A DNA stretch of 64,000 nucleotides from Cyanophora paradoxa (lineage: Eukaryota; Glaucocystophyceae; Cyanophorales; Cyanophoraceae), in assembly GCA_004431415.1 (NCBI GenBank), contig QPMI01000290.1, positions 1-64,000 of the forward strand, in the 5' to 3' direction. The translations under genes and the position numbers were made by a program. Shown here piece after piece: positions 34,401 to 44,715 of this stretch (the stretch's first letter is position 1; every line of letters begins with the position of its first letter). The notes beneath the pieces are model-generated. The model saw only the letters and a list, made by a program, of their open reading frames with translations, had not been told where the DNA came from and searched no databases.

Positions 34401-37400
34401 CGGGGGCGGCGTCGGGAACGTCCGAGGCCGCTTCGGAAGCTGGCGGCGCGGGGCCGGCTGGCACGTCCGGGGCCGCGGGGCCGGGCGGAGCAGGGGGAGC
34501 CTCGAGGGGATTCGGGACCGGCGAGGCCCGGAATCGGTCCTTGTCTTGCCACGCCTTCCTCAGGTACCTGGGGCGGATTGTCGGGGCTGGAGGGCGGCGG
34601 GGCTGGCGAGCGGGGGAGCAGGGCGGGCGGGGCGGGCACCCTTCGATCATGGTCTGGGCCGCCTGGTTGGGGGTCCCCATCGAGCACAGGTACATGATGC
34701 AGGCGCGGTCGGCGGCGTCGAGCTGCCGCCCGTCCTTCGCGAAGGCCCTCCCCGGGTGGCACACAATCGCCAGCGCCCAGTGCACGCTGCGGGGCCCTCA
34801 GCCGCCGCCCCGGCGCGGCACCGCCGGCGGCCGGCGCGCCTCTCGTGGACGGGGATGAAGAGGTAGTCGAAAGAGAAGATATCGGCCTTGCGCGTCCACT
34901 TCCGCACCGCCTCGTAGTTCCCCTGCGCGCCCCCGCCCTGCCCCGCGCTCAGCCTCCTGCTGGTGGCCGAGGCCGGGCGGGGCGGGGACCTGGCTGAGGC
35001 GCTTGTAGAAGAAGGCGTTGAAGAAGTGGAAGCGCAGGGGCCGCTCGCCACGGTCTGCCCGTTCCCGGTCCATCCGCGGCAGCACCTCCACTTCGATGTA
35101 CCTGCCGCGCCGCGTCAGGCGGCCGCCGGTCAGCGGGGCGGCTGGAGGGGCGCGGCGGGCGGGCGGGCGCGCTTGAGGTAGAAGTCGATGACGTTGTCGT
35201 TGAGCATCTCGCACGGCTTCAGCAGGTTGAAGTCCTTCTTCGTCAGCGCCTGCCCCCGCCCCGTCTCTGCCAGCCCCGCGCCCCAAGCGCCCAGCGGGGC
35301 GCGTACCACGGCCCCCTTCTGCCCGGGCGGGTACAGCAGGATCTGGACCATGTCCGGTTCCGAGGGCGACGCGGCGCGCCTGGAGAGCGGGGTCGGCGCG
35401 CGTCAGCGGCGCGGGCGGGGGCGCGTGCGGGGCGGGGCGGACTTGGAACCCGCGTTCGAGGGGCCCGCGCTGGGTGCCGGCTCGGTGTATCGCGCCCGGT
35501 CCTCGTCCCTGCGACGCGTCACGCGCGCCGGAGCGCCGTCCGCGCGCAAACTGACCTCAGGCTCTCAGATTTGCCGAGTGTACGCTCGATGGACTGGTCG
35601 GAGCAAAGCTCTTCTATCATTCGCTTGACAGTCGGATGCATGTCCCAGGGGAAGATGAGAACAATGCAGTTCTTCTCAATCTCTGCGACAGCGCGATGAC
35701 GCGTAGAAACGGACCGCAAGTCGACCAAGCTCACCCTTTGAATCGAAATCGTAGTACGGCACAAACTGCTGCTCGCCACAAGACGCCTGCGCTCCCGCGT
35801 CAGCGAGGCAAGCAGCGGGCACAGGGACCGCAGGGGCGCGCCGCGCTGTCGACGCTGATCATATCCCGGATGGCACGAATGACGATGAACAGGTGCGGCG
35901 CCGTCTCGTATACCTGGGGCGCCCTTCGGACAAGCGCAGACAGATTCCTAGAGATTGTCAGGTGTCGGACCTGGATGTAGGATATTGCGTTGAAGGGGAT
36001 CTTGACCTTGTCGGTGCCGTGCTTGCTGCACGAGCGGCGGTGAGCGCAGGCGGGAGGGCGGGCCGGCGTGCCGCACTTGCTGGGGACGGGGATGTTGAGC
36101 TCGATGTCCTGCGACACGCCGCCGTTGACGCGCACTTCGAACGGGCGGTCCACCCACCAGGTCCCGATGCGGCCCAGCGTCGGCCGAAAGCGCGGCATGT
36201 CCCCGAACTGGCGGGCCGGCCGCGTCAGCCGCCGCGGCCCCGCGCCCGCCGCTCGTCGCACCTTGGCGGGGGAGGCCTGGAGGAGGGGCGCTGGGGCGGG
36301 CTTGGAGCTCGCGGCGGGCGCCTTCTCCTCGTCCGACTCCAAATCCACCACGTCGGGCGTCTTCGCAGCCGGCAGGGCCCGGCCCCCCGTCGTCGACCGC
36401 CCCCCGCGCCCCCGCCCCCCCCGACCCGCGCCCCCAGCAGCGCCCCCGCGCTTCGGCGCTGCCGCTCCCTGCTCCTGCGCTGCCTGAACGGCCGACGCAA
36501 ACAGCACCCTTGGGGCCTGGGTCGACTGCCGAGGCGGCGCGCCCTGGCTTCGTGAGGCTTCTGGGCCGTTCGCTGCTCGGGGGCCGTTCACTGCTTGAGA
36601 GGCTGATGCGCCTGCCGAGCTGCTCGAGGAGAAGTTCCAACGCGGCCTGTCGTCTTGCTGGGGCGGCGCCTGCTGAACCGGCGGCGGTGCCTGCTGGGGG
36701 GCCGCCTGCTGACCTGTATCGGATGTTTGACTCTGCCTGCGGCGAGCAGCCCAATACTCCTTCTCATCGTCTAATGTGTGCTTGCTTTTCCCTTCACCTT
36801 GTGGTGGCTGCTGGCGGCCGGCGCGCTGGCTTGTTCCGGAGGCAGGCTGTAGGTGAAGGGTTGTTCGAATTTTTTGCGATTGTTGGGTGCTGGAGACTGG
36901 CGGTGGGATGCGCTGTGGTTGTGGAAGATTCGGACCTGTCCCGCGCAGCGCCTGCAGAACGTTAGGCCGGTGGACTCCGCCGCCCCGCAGCGCAGAGGGC
37001 GCACCGGCTTTGCGCCGACGAGAAGTTGCGTCAACTTATCAGCAGCTTGCGGCGGACGACCCGGTGCCGATGACGGTCTTGCTTGTGCAGTCGACCCGGA
37101 TGAAGTGTGCCCTGTTGAAATCTTCGTTGTTGAACCAAACATCCCTCCGCTCGAGTCTGCCCCGCAGTCAGCAACCGGGAGATTTGATGGCGAGGAAAAT
37201 CGGATACCGCGAGGGGCGGCGTGCGGAGGCCCTCCGGCGCTTGACGCGACGCGCTGACCAGGGCCGCGGTGCGCGTCGAAAGTACTCCGTTGCTTTGATT
37301 GTGCATGATCGGGTTCCTGCGCTGAATTCACGAGCGAACGAGCCCCGACGCCTACAAGTGTGTGCGGACGGCAAACTCGTATTCAGATGGCGACTCCTTG

Positions 37401-37728
37401 AAGACTGACTTGTAATCCCGCTGCGCCAACAGAGCCGAGCCGCGTCGCATATCCTCTTGCACTCTGCTGGTCTCTTGAGCCCTGGACGTAGCTGCCCCAC
37501 GTCCCCCCGAAGGCTGCGGAGCACGCTGCTTGAGCACGGTGCAGTGCACATGTGAGCACCGCCGCATCGCACCTCGGGGAGTAACTCCACTACGTCCTCT
37601 TCCACGGTCGCCTGCGGCTGGTCGTCTCCCTGCGCGAGCGGTCAGCGGAGGAGCGGATGGTGCCACGCACAGACACGTACATCGCCTGTTTTGGCACTCC
37701 TGCGTTTCGTATCGCGCTCCTTTCCCAT
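31489..37728 (-). CDS. SENP6/7-like Ulp1-family SUMO protease with acidic C-terminal extension
   Basis: Cysteine peptidase (C48) that removes SUMO or trims poly-SUMO chains, usually nuclear. The proposed N-terminus (ATG 37728, MGKERDTKRRSAKTG, spliced to EEDVVELLPE) is tentative. A Gln/Pro-rich stretch follows (36970-36650). A PH-like block includes RIGTWWVDRPFEVRVNGG, VKIPFNAISYIQVRHLTIS and NCIVLIFPWDMHPTVKRMIE. The catalytic domain opens LTKKDFNLLKPCEMLNDNVI and continues LRFHFFNAFFYKRLSQ, KADIFSFDYLFIPVHE and HWALAIVCHPG (catalytic His). QDNFTDCGVFVLEYIERFL carries the oxyanion Gln and nucleophilic Cys. The insertion between the two catalytic halves, where the Pro/Ala-rich segment at about 34330-34560 lies, is typical of SENP6/7. 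An intron with a GTGCGCCCC donor (about 32905-32955) removes an apparent stop and joins an acidic disordered tail that ends PNPKKPRQPR at 31489. SUMO-interacting-motif-like segments: VVDLESDEE, TVNLSSDGE, ISLSDDDGQ, VIDLDGDEG. Divergent from the HMG-box gene. Confidence 0.85.
34086..34112 (+). repeat. 27-bp poly-G tract
   Basis: Poly-G run inside an intron of the SUMO protease gene, just after the catalytic Cys exon on the minus strand. Confidence 0.9.
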
Positions 37729-38400
37729 GGCTGCCTGCACGAGCGCGGCGAACGCCGGTCAGCGACGGCTCTGGGCGCCTGCTCCGGCGCAGCTTACTTC
37801 GAACCGGATCTCAGCGTGCTTGAGCGGCTGCGGTCCGCTGCAGCGTTGTTGGTGCGATCGGCACCTCAGGCCATCAATTCAAACGAACGCGCCGCTGCCA
37901 CTACTGCCGCGTGCTGCGTCTGCCGCACCGCTCTTCTTGTGCCACCTCTGCGTCCCTGCGCTCGCGCTTGCCAGCGCGTCTGAGAAAGCCGGGGATTTTG
38001 TACCCCGCTCGAAGTGGCCCCCCTTGCTGGTTGGGCTCTGCCCTGTTTCTGGCCTCGATGGTTGAGGCGATCTCAGCTACCTAGGCGTAGCTGGACGCAA
38101 CTTCGGGCCGACCCCGATCGCAGCCCGAGTCGCCGAGATGCATCGGTCCCGCGCGTCGGGCTCGGGATCCTCTCGCCCGTCCGCGAAGCACAGTTCGGGT
38201 GCACAGAAGCCGTCGGTGCGTCCATTTTGACATGCGATCTATCCTGCGGGCTGCTCATCAATGCCTCTATACCAATCCAGGCGACAATTCCTGCAAGCGG
38301 CCACCGGTCGGAAACGCAGCCATCTTCTGTAGTATCACAAGCTTCAGCCTTGCCGCTGGCGCCGGTCCCCGCAGCCAGATTCGGCAACGAAGGGGGAGAA
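37729..38400. promoter_or_regulatory. Divergent region between SUMO protease and HMG-box genes
   Basis: About 0.7 kb separates the tentative start of the protease gene (minus) from the first in-frame ATG of the HMG-box gene (plus). The plus-strand frame of the HMG-box gene stays open upstream to about 38014, so more N-terminal coding sequence or a 5' exon may lie here. No core promoter motif was recognised. Confidence 0.4.
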
Positions 38401-40458
38401 ATGCTGGTGTGCTGCACGAGCGTGGTGAGAACAACGAGTTCCGACGATCGGCCCGACGATGAAGATGATAACGACGTGGAAGATCTCGTCGCGGAGGAGG
38501 CGGAAGTTGAGGAAAGGTCGCTCGCTGGGTCAACGCGCAGCGCGGGCACGATGCAGCAGTCGCCAGAACACTCAAAGGGCCGGCTCTCAGCGGGAACGGG
38601 CAGGAGGCGCGGTCGGCCGGCCACCAAAGTCCGCTCCGACCAGCCCCCGCGGCCTCAGAGTGAGCCACGCACTTTGAAGCACTCGACGGTAATCTCACGT
38701 GCACGCGGCGCTCGCGCCGCAGATGCGTTCATCCTATTCAGCAACAAACGCCGTCCTGAGCTGCGCATGCAGTATCCGGATAAGCGCAACATCGAGCTCT
38801 CGGTCATGCTCGGCGACGAGTGGTCCGCCCGCCGTCCGGGGGCGCTCAAGGCACGGCGTGCTGACGGCGAGACGGCCGACGCAGGAAGCAGCTCACGGAG
38901 GCAGGGCGGCAACAGTACCGAACGGAGGCGGGCCGCATCCGGGAGGACTTCAAGCAGAAGAACCCAGGTGCCGCCGCCGCGGGGCGCGGCGCGCGGGGCG
39001 GGCGAACGCTGACTTCTGGGCAGACTTCAAGTATTTCCGAAACCCGCGGCTGCCGCGCCCGATCGGAGTCGTCGTCCAGCGGGGCGCCCCCGAGGGCCCC
39101 GACTCGATGCTCGCTCCGCTCGACGCCCCCCAGCAGCCCGGGGCACCGCCCCACGGAGGCCTTCCCCACGGCGGCCCACCCTCCTCCAGCGCTTTCTCGC
39201 CGCCCCGCGGCCCATCGCACCACAGCGGGATGCCGCAGCCCCTGCGCGGAGCCGTCCCCGTAGCCCAGGCGGCCCTTGGCCTTGCGCAGGGCGGGGCCTC
39301 GCAGCAGCAGCATACCCAGCAGCAACAGCAACAGCAGCAGCAGCAGCAGCAGCAGATGCAGACGCAGCAGCAGACGCAGCAGCAGACGCAGCAGCAGACG
39401 CAGCAGCAGCAACCGCCGCCGCAGCAGCCTCCGCCGCCGCAACAGCAGCAGCAGCAGACGCTGACGCAGCAGCCGCTGCCGCAGCAGCAGCAGCAGCAGG
39501 TGGGGGTGGGGGTGGGGGCGGGGGCGGGGGCTGGACTTGGGCCGTTGTCGGAGCGGGACGCGCGGGACGCGAAGAGGGCGGCGGAGGCGAACCCCTTCGA
39601 CCCGCCCGACAAGCGGCCCCGCATCCCCGCCTTCCTCACCCAGCGCGCCGCCCTCGACGGGCCTCAGGGCGCCTCCTCCTCCCTCTCCCCCGCCTCCTCC
39701 TCCTCCTACCCGCAGGGCCAGCAGCCGTACGCGCCCCTCCTGGGCCAGGCGCGGCCGATGGAGGGCCCGGGCTCTGTGGCGGCCGCCTATCCCCACATAC
39801 CCAACCCGTTCGATCCGCCGTCGTGGTCCGGCCCTGCCGGGTCGGCCGGGGAGAGCCGTGGCGGGGGCCAGCCCAGCGGGCCAGGGTCCCAATCGAGCTC
39901 CGCCTCCTACGGGCATGCGCAGCAACCGCGCGCTTCGTCCGCCCAGACCTCACCACAGGCGCCTGAGCCCTTCTCTTTCTCGCCGGATTCCTCAAGCGCG
40001 TGCTGATCCCTGCACAGGGTTACCCAATCCAGCCGGGCGGGCAGGCCCCGCCGCCGCTGTCACTGCTGGTCCCTTCGATTTTAAACGCACCCGAGCCGTA
40101 TAGAGGGGCAAACTCCCATGGAGCGGAGAGAGGGCCGACGCCGCCTCCCCTGCGGCCGCCCCAGTTGCAGCAGCCGCAACAGCAGAGCCAGCAGACGAGC
40201 TACCCGCAACTCCAGCTGCAACAGCAGCAGCTTCTGACGCTGCCGTTCCCGGGCTCGGCGCAGTCCCTCCCTCTGCTGTCGGGGCAGGGCTCGCAGGGGC
40301 CGTTTGGGCCGCACCCTGCGCCCCAGCAGGCCCCGCAGCAGCAGCCTTCGACGCATGCCGCGGGGCACTTGAAGTACGACTCGCCGTCGCAGTTCCAGCC
40401 GGCAAACGCACCACAGCCCCAGGCATTCCAGCAACAGCCGCCCGCACCTCAGTCGCAT

Positions 40459-40521
<63 letters not shown>

Positions 40522-41166
40522 TCGTTAACGCCTCCGCAGCAGCAGGGAATCCCCCTCTCGAAGCTCCTTATCCCGCCATGGGAAGCTCTCCCCTCCAATA
40601 ATCCTTCGCCTTTTCCGCCATTCGGACCCCAGTTGTCGCCCCTGCCTCCAAACGCGCCTCCCGGAGCCCACTCGGCGAATTTTGGGCCTGCGGGCCAGCC
40701 CCCGCAACCGTTCGCAGGACCGTACCCGCCAGGGCCGCCGGTATCTGCCACGAACGGCAGCGCACCCCTTCCACCTTTCAGCCAGCAGCCACCCTTCCCG
40801 GGGGGGCTGCCCGGCGGACCTGGCCCAATACCTGGCATCCACGACCAGCGCCTGCCTCCACCGTGGATGCCGTGGGATGCAAGCACCTACCCCTCGGCTC
40901 CTCTGCCAGCTCCGCCGAATGGCACCGGGCCCTCTCCCTCAGATCTTCGCCAGCCGACCTTTGTCAGTGAGTGGCGTCCGCCAACAAACCTCCCAAGGGT
41001 TTCGGACCCCTTCGGCCCACCTGATTCTTTTGCCAATGCGTCTTCTATCCCGAATCCTGGCCCAGGGGGACCCTTGCCCGGCCCTGGCCAGCTCGCTGCC
41101 CCTCCCGGCCCTGGACTATGGCCAGTGGCGCTTGCTCAGCCTTTCCCCCCAGCTCCCTTCCGCTAG
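38401..41166 (+). CDS. AT-hook / HMG-box DNA-binding protein with polyglutamine tracts
   Basis: Probable nuclear transcriptional regulator. After an acidic segment (DDRPDDEDDNDVEDLVAEEA) comes an AT-hook core, RRRGRPATK. The sequence-specific (MATA/SOX-like) HMG box is ADAFILFSNKRRPELRMQYP, DKRNIELSVMLGDEWKQLTE, AGRQQYRTEAGRIREDFKQ, then KNPDFKYFRNPRLPRP; it needs splicing of two introns (about 38825-38886 and 38971-39026). The box tail NPDFKY matches the usual (H/N)PDYxY end. The rest is Pro/Gln-rich and disordered, with Gln runs at about 39301-39500 and 40458-40520. Near 39966-40018 the open frame changes, so an intron or a one-base error must join the two halves. The second half ends FPPAPFR with the stop at 41164-41166. 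The N-terminus is uncertain because the frame is open upstream of 38401. Confidence 0.83.
39301..39500 (+). repeat. CAG-rich coding repeat (polyGln/Gln-Thr)
   Basis: Imperfect CAG/CAA repeats encode Gln runs and QQQTQQQT units in the HMG-box protein. Confidence 0.9.
40458..40520 (+). repeat. CAG repeat (polyGln)
   Basis: About 20 nearly pure CAG codons in frame in the second half of the HMG-box protein; a hypervariable microsatellite candidate. Confidence 0.9.
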
Positions 41167-41872
41167 GTTTCACTATGCACAGATTCGCTTTTGGACCAGG
41201 TTTGCATTAGATACTCCGTGTAGAGTAATTTAGACTAGAAGCATTTCATCTTGCAAGTGTAGCCTATAGCTCGTAGAACACACTGATTCGCTGCTTTTGC
41301 ATGCATTTTTCGCATTGATTCTCATGATAAGCTTGGTATACGTAGGCGCATCCCGTTCGGTATACGTACAGTCCGCAACTGCTGGCACAGTGGTAGCAGC
41401 ACGATAACAGTGCCTTTTTTCTCATTGACCATTGACGCATAATAATGCCACACGGGCCCCAATCCCGGCACGAGTGTGCTTCAGCTTATAATTACAAGCT
41501 CAGCGGCTCGCTGAACCGCCATCATGAGATCCGATAATTCTGACCGTCGGACTCCCAAACTCACTGTACGTCACATGCCAAATATTAATGAGTCCGAACT
41601 CAGTGAAATAACTTGGATCGAATGCGACTCGGAGAAACGTTTACTGGCAAGAGACGACGGATAGCGCAGATATTCAATGACCGTGCGGCTTCTGTACATG
41701 TGCTCCCTTGCAGTCTGACATCGACTCAGGGACTGCCCTTAAACTCCGAAACATGTACAAGTTCTCAAATTTTTTAGATTTAATGTCACTGCTTCATTCC
41801 CCTACCCCTCCGAACCCCCCCCCCCCGAGCGGGCCCCCGGTACGCGAGGTCAGGAAGCACAGGTTTGGGACG
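41167..41872. other. Intergenic region, lower GC
   Basis: 3' flank of the HMG-box gene and 5' flank of the kinase gene. Noticeably more AT-rich than exons. Nothing coding is supported, and a C-run lies at about 41817-41826. Confidence 0.5.
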
Positions 41873-43820
41873 ATGGCGCAGGTGCGGCTCGTCTAGCTGC
41901 TTTTCGTGCCCCATAGCTTAGGCTCAACGTGCCGACCACCCCGCGTCGGCTGATGTTGTGCTTCCACGCAGCCAAACGAGGACATTGACAAGCATGTTCT
42001 CAGGAAGTGCATAGCTCTTAGCGATTTTAACTTGCGTTCGTAAGTCCTGCTGCCTCAGGTACGAGGTGCTGCAGAAGCTCGGCAAAGGTCAGCTCCCCGC
42101 CCGCCGCGCAGGCCCTGCTTCCGATAGCTCAGAATCCCCTTGCAGGCGCATACGGTATCGTATGGAAGGTATGCCGAGCCGGTCCCTCCCGGAGCTTTTG
42201 TGGCGCCCGTCTAAACTTGTGCTTGCCTTGTGTTCGTCCGCCAAGGCCATCGACAAGGTGCATAGAATGCCTCGGTTCGCTCAAATGCCTCCCGCATCGA
42301 GTGCTCAATGTTCGGTTCGTGGGACAGAAAACGAGGCAGATCGTGGCGTTGAAGAAGATCTTCGACGCTTTCCAGAACGCGACAGATGCGCAGCGTACCT
42401 TCCGTGAGATCATGTTCCTTCAGGAGATGAACAACCACGAGAACATCATCAAGGTGTGGGTAACGGGGCAGCGGTCCTCTCATACGTCTAAAGAGCCCGT
42501 GCGCAGCTTATGAACGTGCTGAAGGCTGATAACGACCGTGACATTTATCTCATCTTCGAGTTCATGGGTGCGCCGGACGCCGTGATGGGGCTCGGAAGCC
42601 AAGCTCCGGCTGAGCCCGCGCCTCCCAGAGACTGACCTGCACGCTGTGATCCGGGCTAATATCCTCGAGGAAATTCACAAGCAGTACATCATGTACCAGA
42701 TGCTTAAGTCTCTGAAGTATATGCACTCCGCTGATCTCATCCACCGGTCCGCCCTGTCTGTTGTTTTTCTTTTCTGCCCTTCCCTGACGCGCCGAAAGTG
42801 ACATGAAGCCGAGCAACATTCTGTTGAACTCGGATTGCCTGGTGAAGGTCGCGGACTTCGGTCTTGCACGCTCCATCTCCACTCTCAACTCGGAGACGAG
42901 CCCTGTGCTAACGGACTACGTTGCTACAAGGTGGTACCGCGCTCCGGAGATTCTTCTGGGCTCCACAAAGTGCGATCTCCGACGTGCCATACCCCGTGAA
43001 GCTTTGTGTTTAGCGGTGTGCAGGTACACGAAGGGCGTGGACATGTGGTCACTGGGCTGCATTCTTGGCGAGATGATTGGTCTGAAGCCAATGTTCCCCG
43101 GTCCGCCCTGCGGCCCACTTGAGCATGCTTTTCTCTCTTGAAATTGAACGTTTCACAGGCAGCAGCACGATGAACCAACTCGACAAGATCATGGAGATCA
43201 CAGGCCGGCCATCGAAGGAGGATGTGGAGGCTATTAAATCGCCATTCGCCGCGACGATGATTGAGTCATTGCCTCCCTCTCAGCCTCGGTCCGTCTTTAC
43301 TCTTCGTCTTCATTCGAGTTTCAAACTGCGTGCGTGTCAGCTCCCTGCAAGACATGTATCCCCAGGCCAGCCCAGAAGCCCTTGACCTTCTGAAGAAGCT
43401 CCTGGTCTTCAACCCTGACAAGCGTATCACTGCTCTGGTTCATCCCAATATGGCAGAGAGTTGCTATTTACGCCCTCTTGCTGACTTCTTCCTAACAGGA
43501 AGCCCTCAAGCATCCATATGTGGCTCAGTTCCACAACGAGGATGACGAGCCAGTTTGCACGCACGCAATTCGGATTTTGATAGGTGATTCGGTCGATTGA
43601 TATCTATCCTGCAATTATTGCTGACTTGCTTCCCCAGATGACAACGTGAAGTACAGTATTCAGGACTACAGAGAAAAACTCTACAACGAGGTTATTCGGA
43701 AGAAGAAGGAGATCCGGTGTGCTCAAGACCACGCAACTTTGTATTCCTGCGTTCTGATTGTCCGTCAGGGCAAGGCACCACTCCTCGTCGTCCCAGGGCC
43801 AGACTCGCCAAGGATACTGA
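41873..43820 (+). CDS. MAP kinase of the ERK7/ERK8 (MAPK15) type
   Basis: Serine/threonine protein kinase; ERK7/8 kinases are often tied to cilia and autophagy. Spliced exons read [20 protein letters not shown], glycine loop [31 protein letters not shown] (VALKK lysine), [94 protein letters not shown] (activation-loop TDY), [81 protein letters not shown] and [11 protein letters not shown]. The catalytic HRDMKPSN and DFG (ADFGLA) segments are complete. TDY rather than TEY is common in plant and algal MAPKs. Start at 41873 after splicing MAQ to the PNED exon. The C-terminus, read through the last intron in phase, ends [15 protein letters not shown] at 43820, so the C-terminal region is short compared with animal ERK8. 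The 3' part from 43061 is duplicated at 49085. Confidence 0.93.
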
Positions 43821-44472
43821 GCAACCAGCCGCATGTGCATCAGTAGTTGTCACTGAACAGTGAAATTGCGGTTTTTTCTTTATTGAGCGCTGGGTCATGC
43901 ATACAAAGTAGTAGATTGTGATGACTCTACTGGCTAGCGGCAGTCCGGCCGGCGGCAGGGATCGAAATCAAATTCAAATTCTGCTCTTTCTACGCTACGG
44001 GCGCGCCGGACCTCCTACCTACAGCGCTTTAACTGTACCCGTGCTGTTAGGGATAGAGCGTAACCCGCAGGGACTGGTGCCCTGATGGGGAAAAGGGGAT
44101 GAGAGCCTAGCTAGCTACGAGCCGAGCAGGCGCTTCGCGTCCACGCCCGTGCCGTAGCGGATGAAGATGCCCCTGCGAGAGGTCTGTGCGATCAGTACGA
44201 TTACGATTGCGACTGCCGCGCCCATTACGATTACGATTACGATGGGCTATAGGCGGGGGGAGCCCTGGCCTGATTACGATTACGATTACGATCGGTGGCG
44301 GGCCCCCCGGCGGGCTCCCAGGAAGAACCAGTTATCTTCCCCGGCGTGCGCACGTGCCCATCGGCAGAATGGAGGCTGGACGAATTCGAAAGTTGCAAGT
44401 TGGACGAAAGTTGGACGAAAGTTGGACGAAAGTTGGACGAAAGTTGGACGAAAGTTGGACGAAAGTTGGACG
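43821..44472. other. 3' flank of the kinase gene with (GATTAC)n hexamers
   Basis: No gene is supported. GATTAC/TTACGA hexamers recur at about 44216-44292, followed by an array of the 11-bp unit GAAAGTTGGAC. Confidence 0.6.
44395..44472 (+). repeat. 11-bp tandem repeat, short allele
   Basis: About six to seven copies of GAAAGTTGGAC, ending at the left edge of the retroelement-bearing segment. Confidence 0.9.
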
Positions 44473-44475
44473 GGA

Positions 44476-44506
44476 AGATTACTCTAGCAAAGCGTACGAG
44501 TAATCT
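44476..44506. repeat. 9-bp inverted repeat at the left edge of the retroelement segment
   Basis: AGATTACTC (44476-44484) and GAGTAATCT (44498-44506) are exact inverted copies with a 13-bp spacer. The arrangement is like a recombinase core site or a hairpin. It sits four bases inside the point where the two kinase duplications stop matching. Confidence 0.7.
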
Positions 44507-44715
44507 GCTTTCTTCTAGCGAAGGCCGAGCCGAACGCGAAAGCAGCTTGCACGAGCCGCGCGCCTGCTGCTTGCGATCGCGATCATCGGATCGCGATCGG
44601 ACGCACGGCGTACCCAGATCTGCGAGCCAGGGCGCGGCGGTACCCGCATCTGCGATACGGGCTCGCTGTACCCGGGCCACCGGCTCAGTCGTCGGGTACC
44701 CGTCGACTGCCCGAT

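Larger units (their letters stand above)
43061..44472 (+). repeat. 1.4-kb direct duplication, copy 1 (kinase 3' end plus downstream DNA)
   Basis: Nearly identical to 49085-50495. It includes the last kinase exons, the terminator region, (GATTAC)n runs and the start of the 11-bp tandem repeat, which is shorter here. It is contiguous with the full kinase gene. Confidence 0.95.

Noticed and set aside
31400-34866. Long plus-strand open frames over the SUMO protease gene
   Set aside because: Low-complexity Ala/Pro/Ser/Arg shadows of an acidic, GC-rich gene. The minus strand carries the conserved peptidase motifs.
38846-40521. Minus-strand frames with long Leu, Ser or Cys runs opposite the HMG-box gene
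   Set aside because: They are antisense readings of CAG repeats.
44216-44292. Telomere-like (GATTAC)n repeats
   Set aside because: Only three or four hexamers per block, not the TTTAGGG or TTAGGG type, and placed internally between genes.
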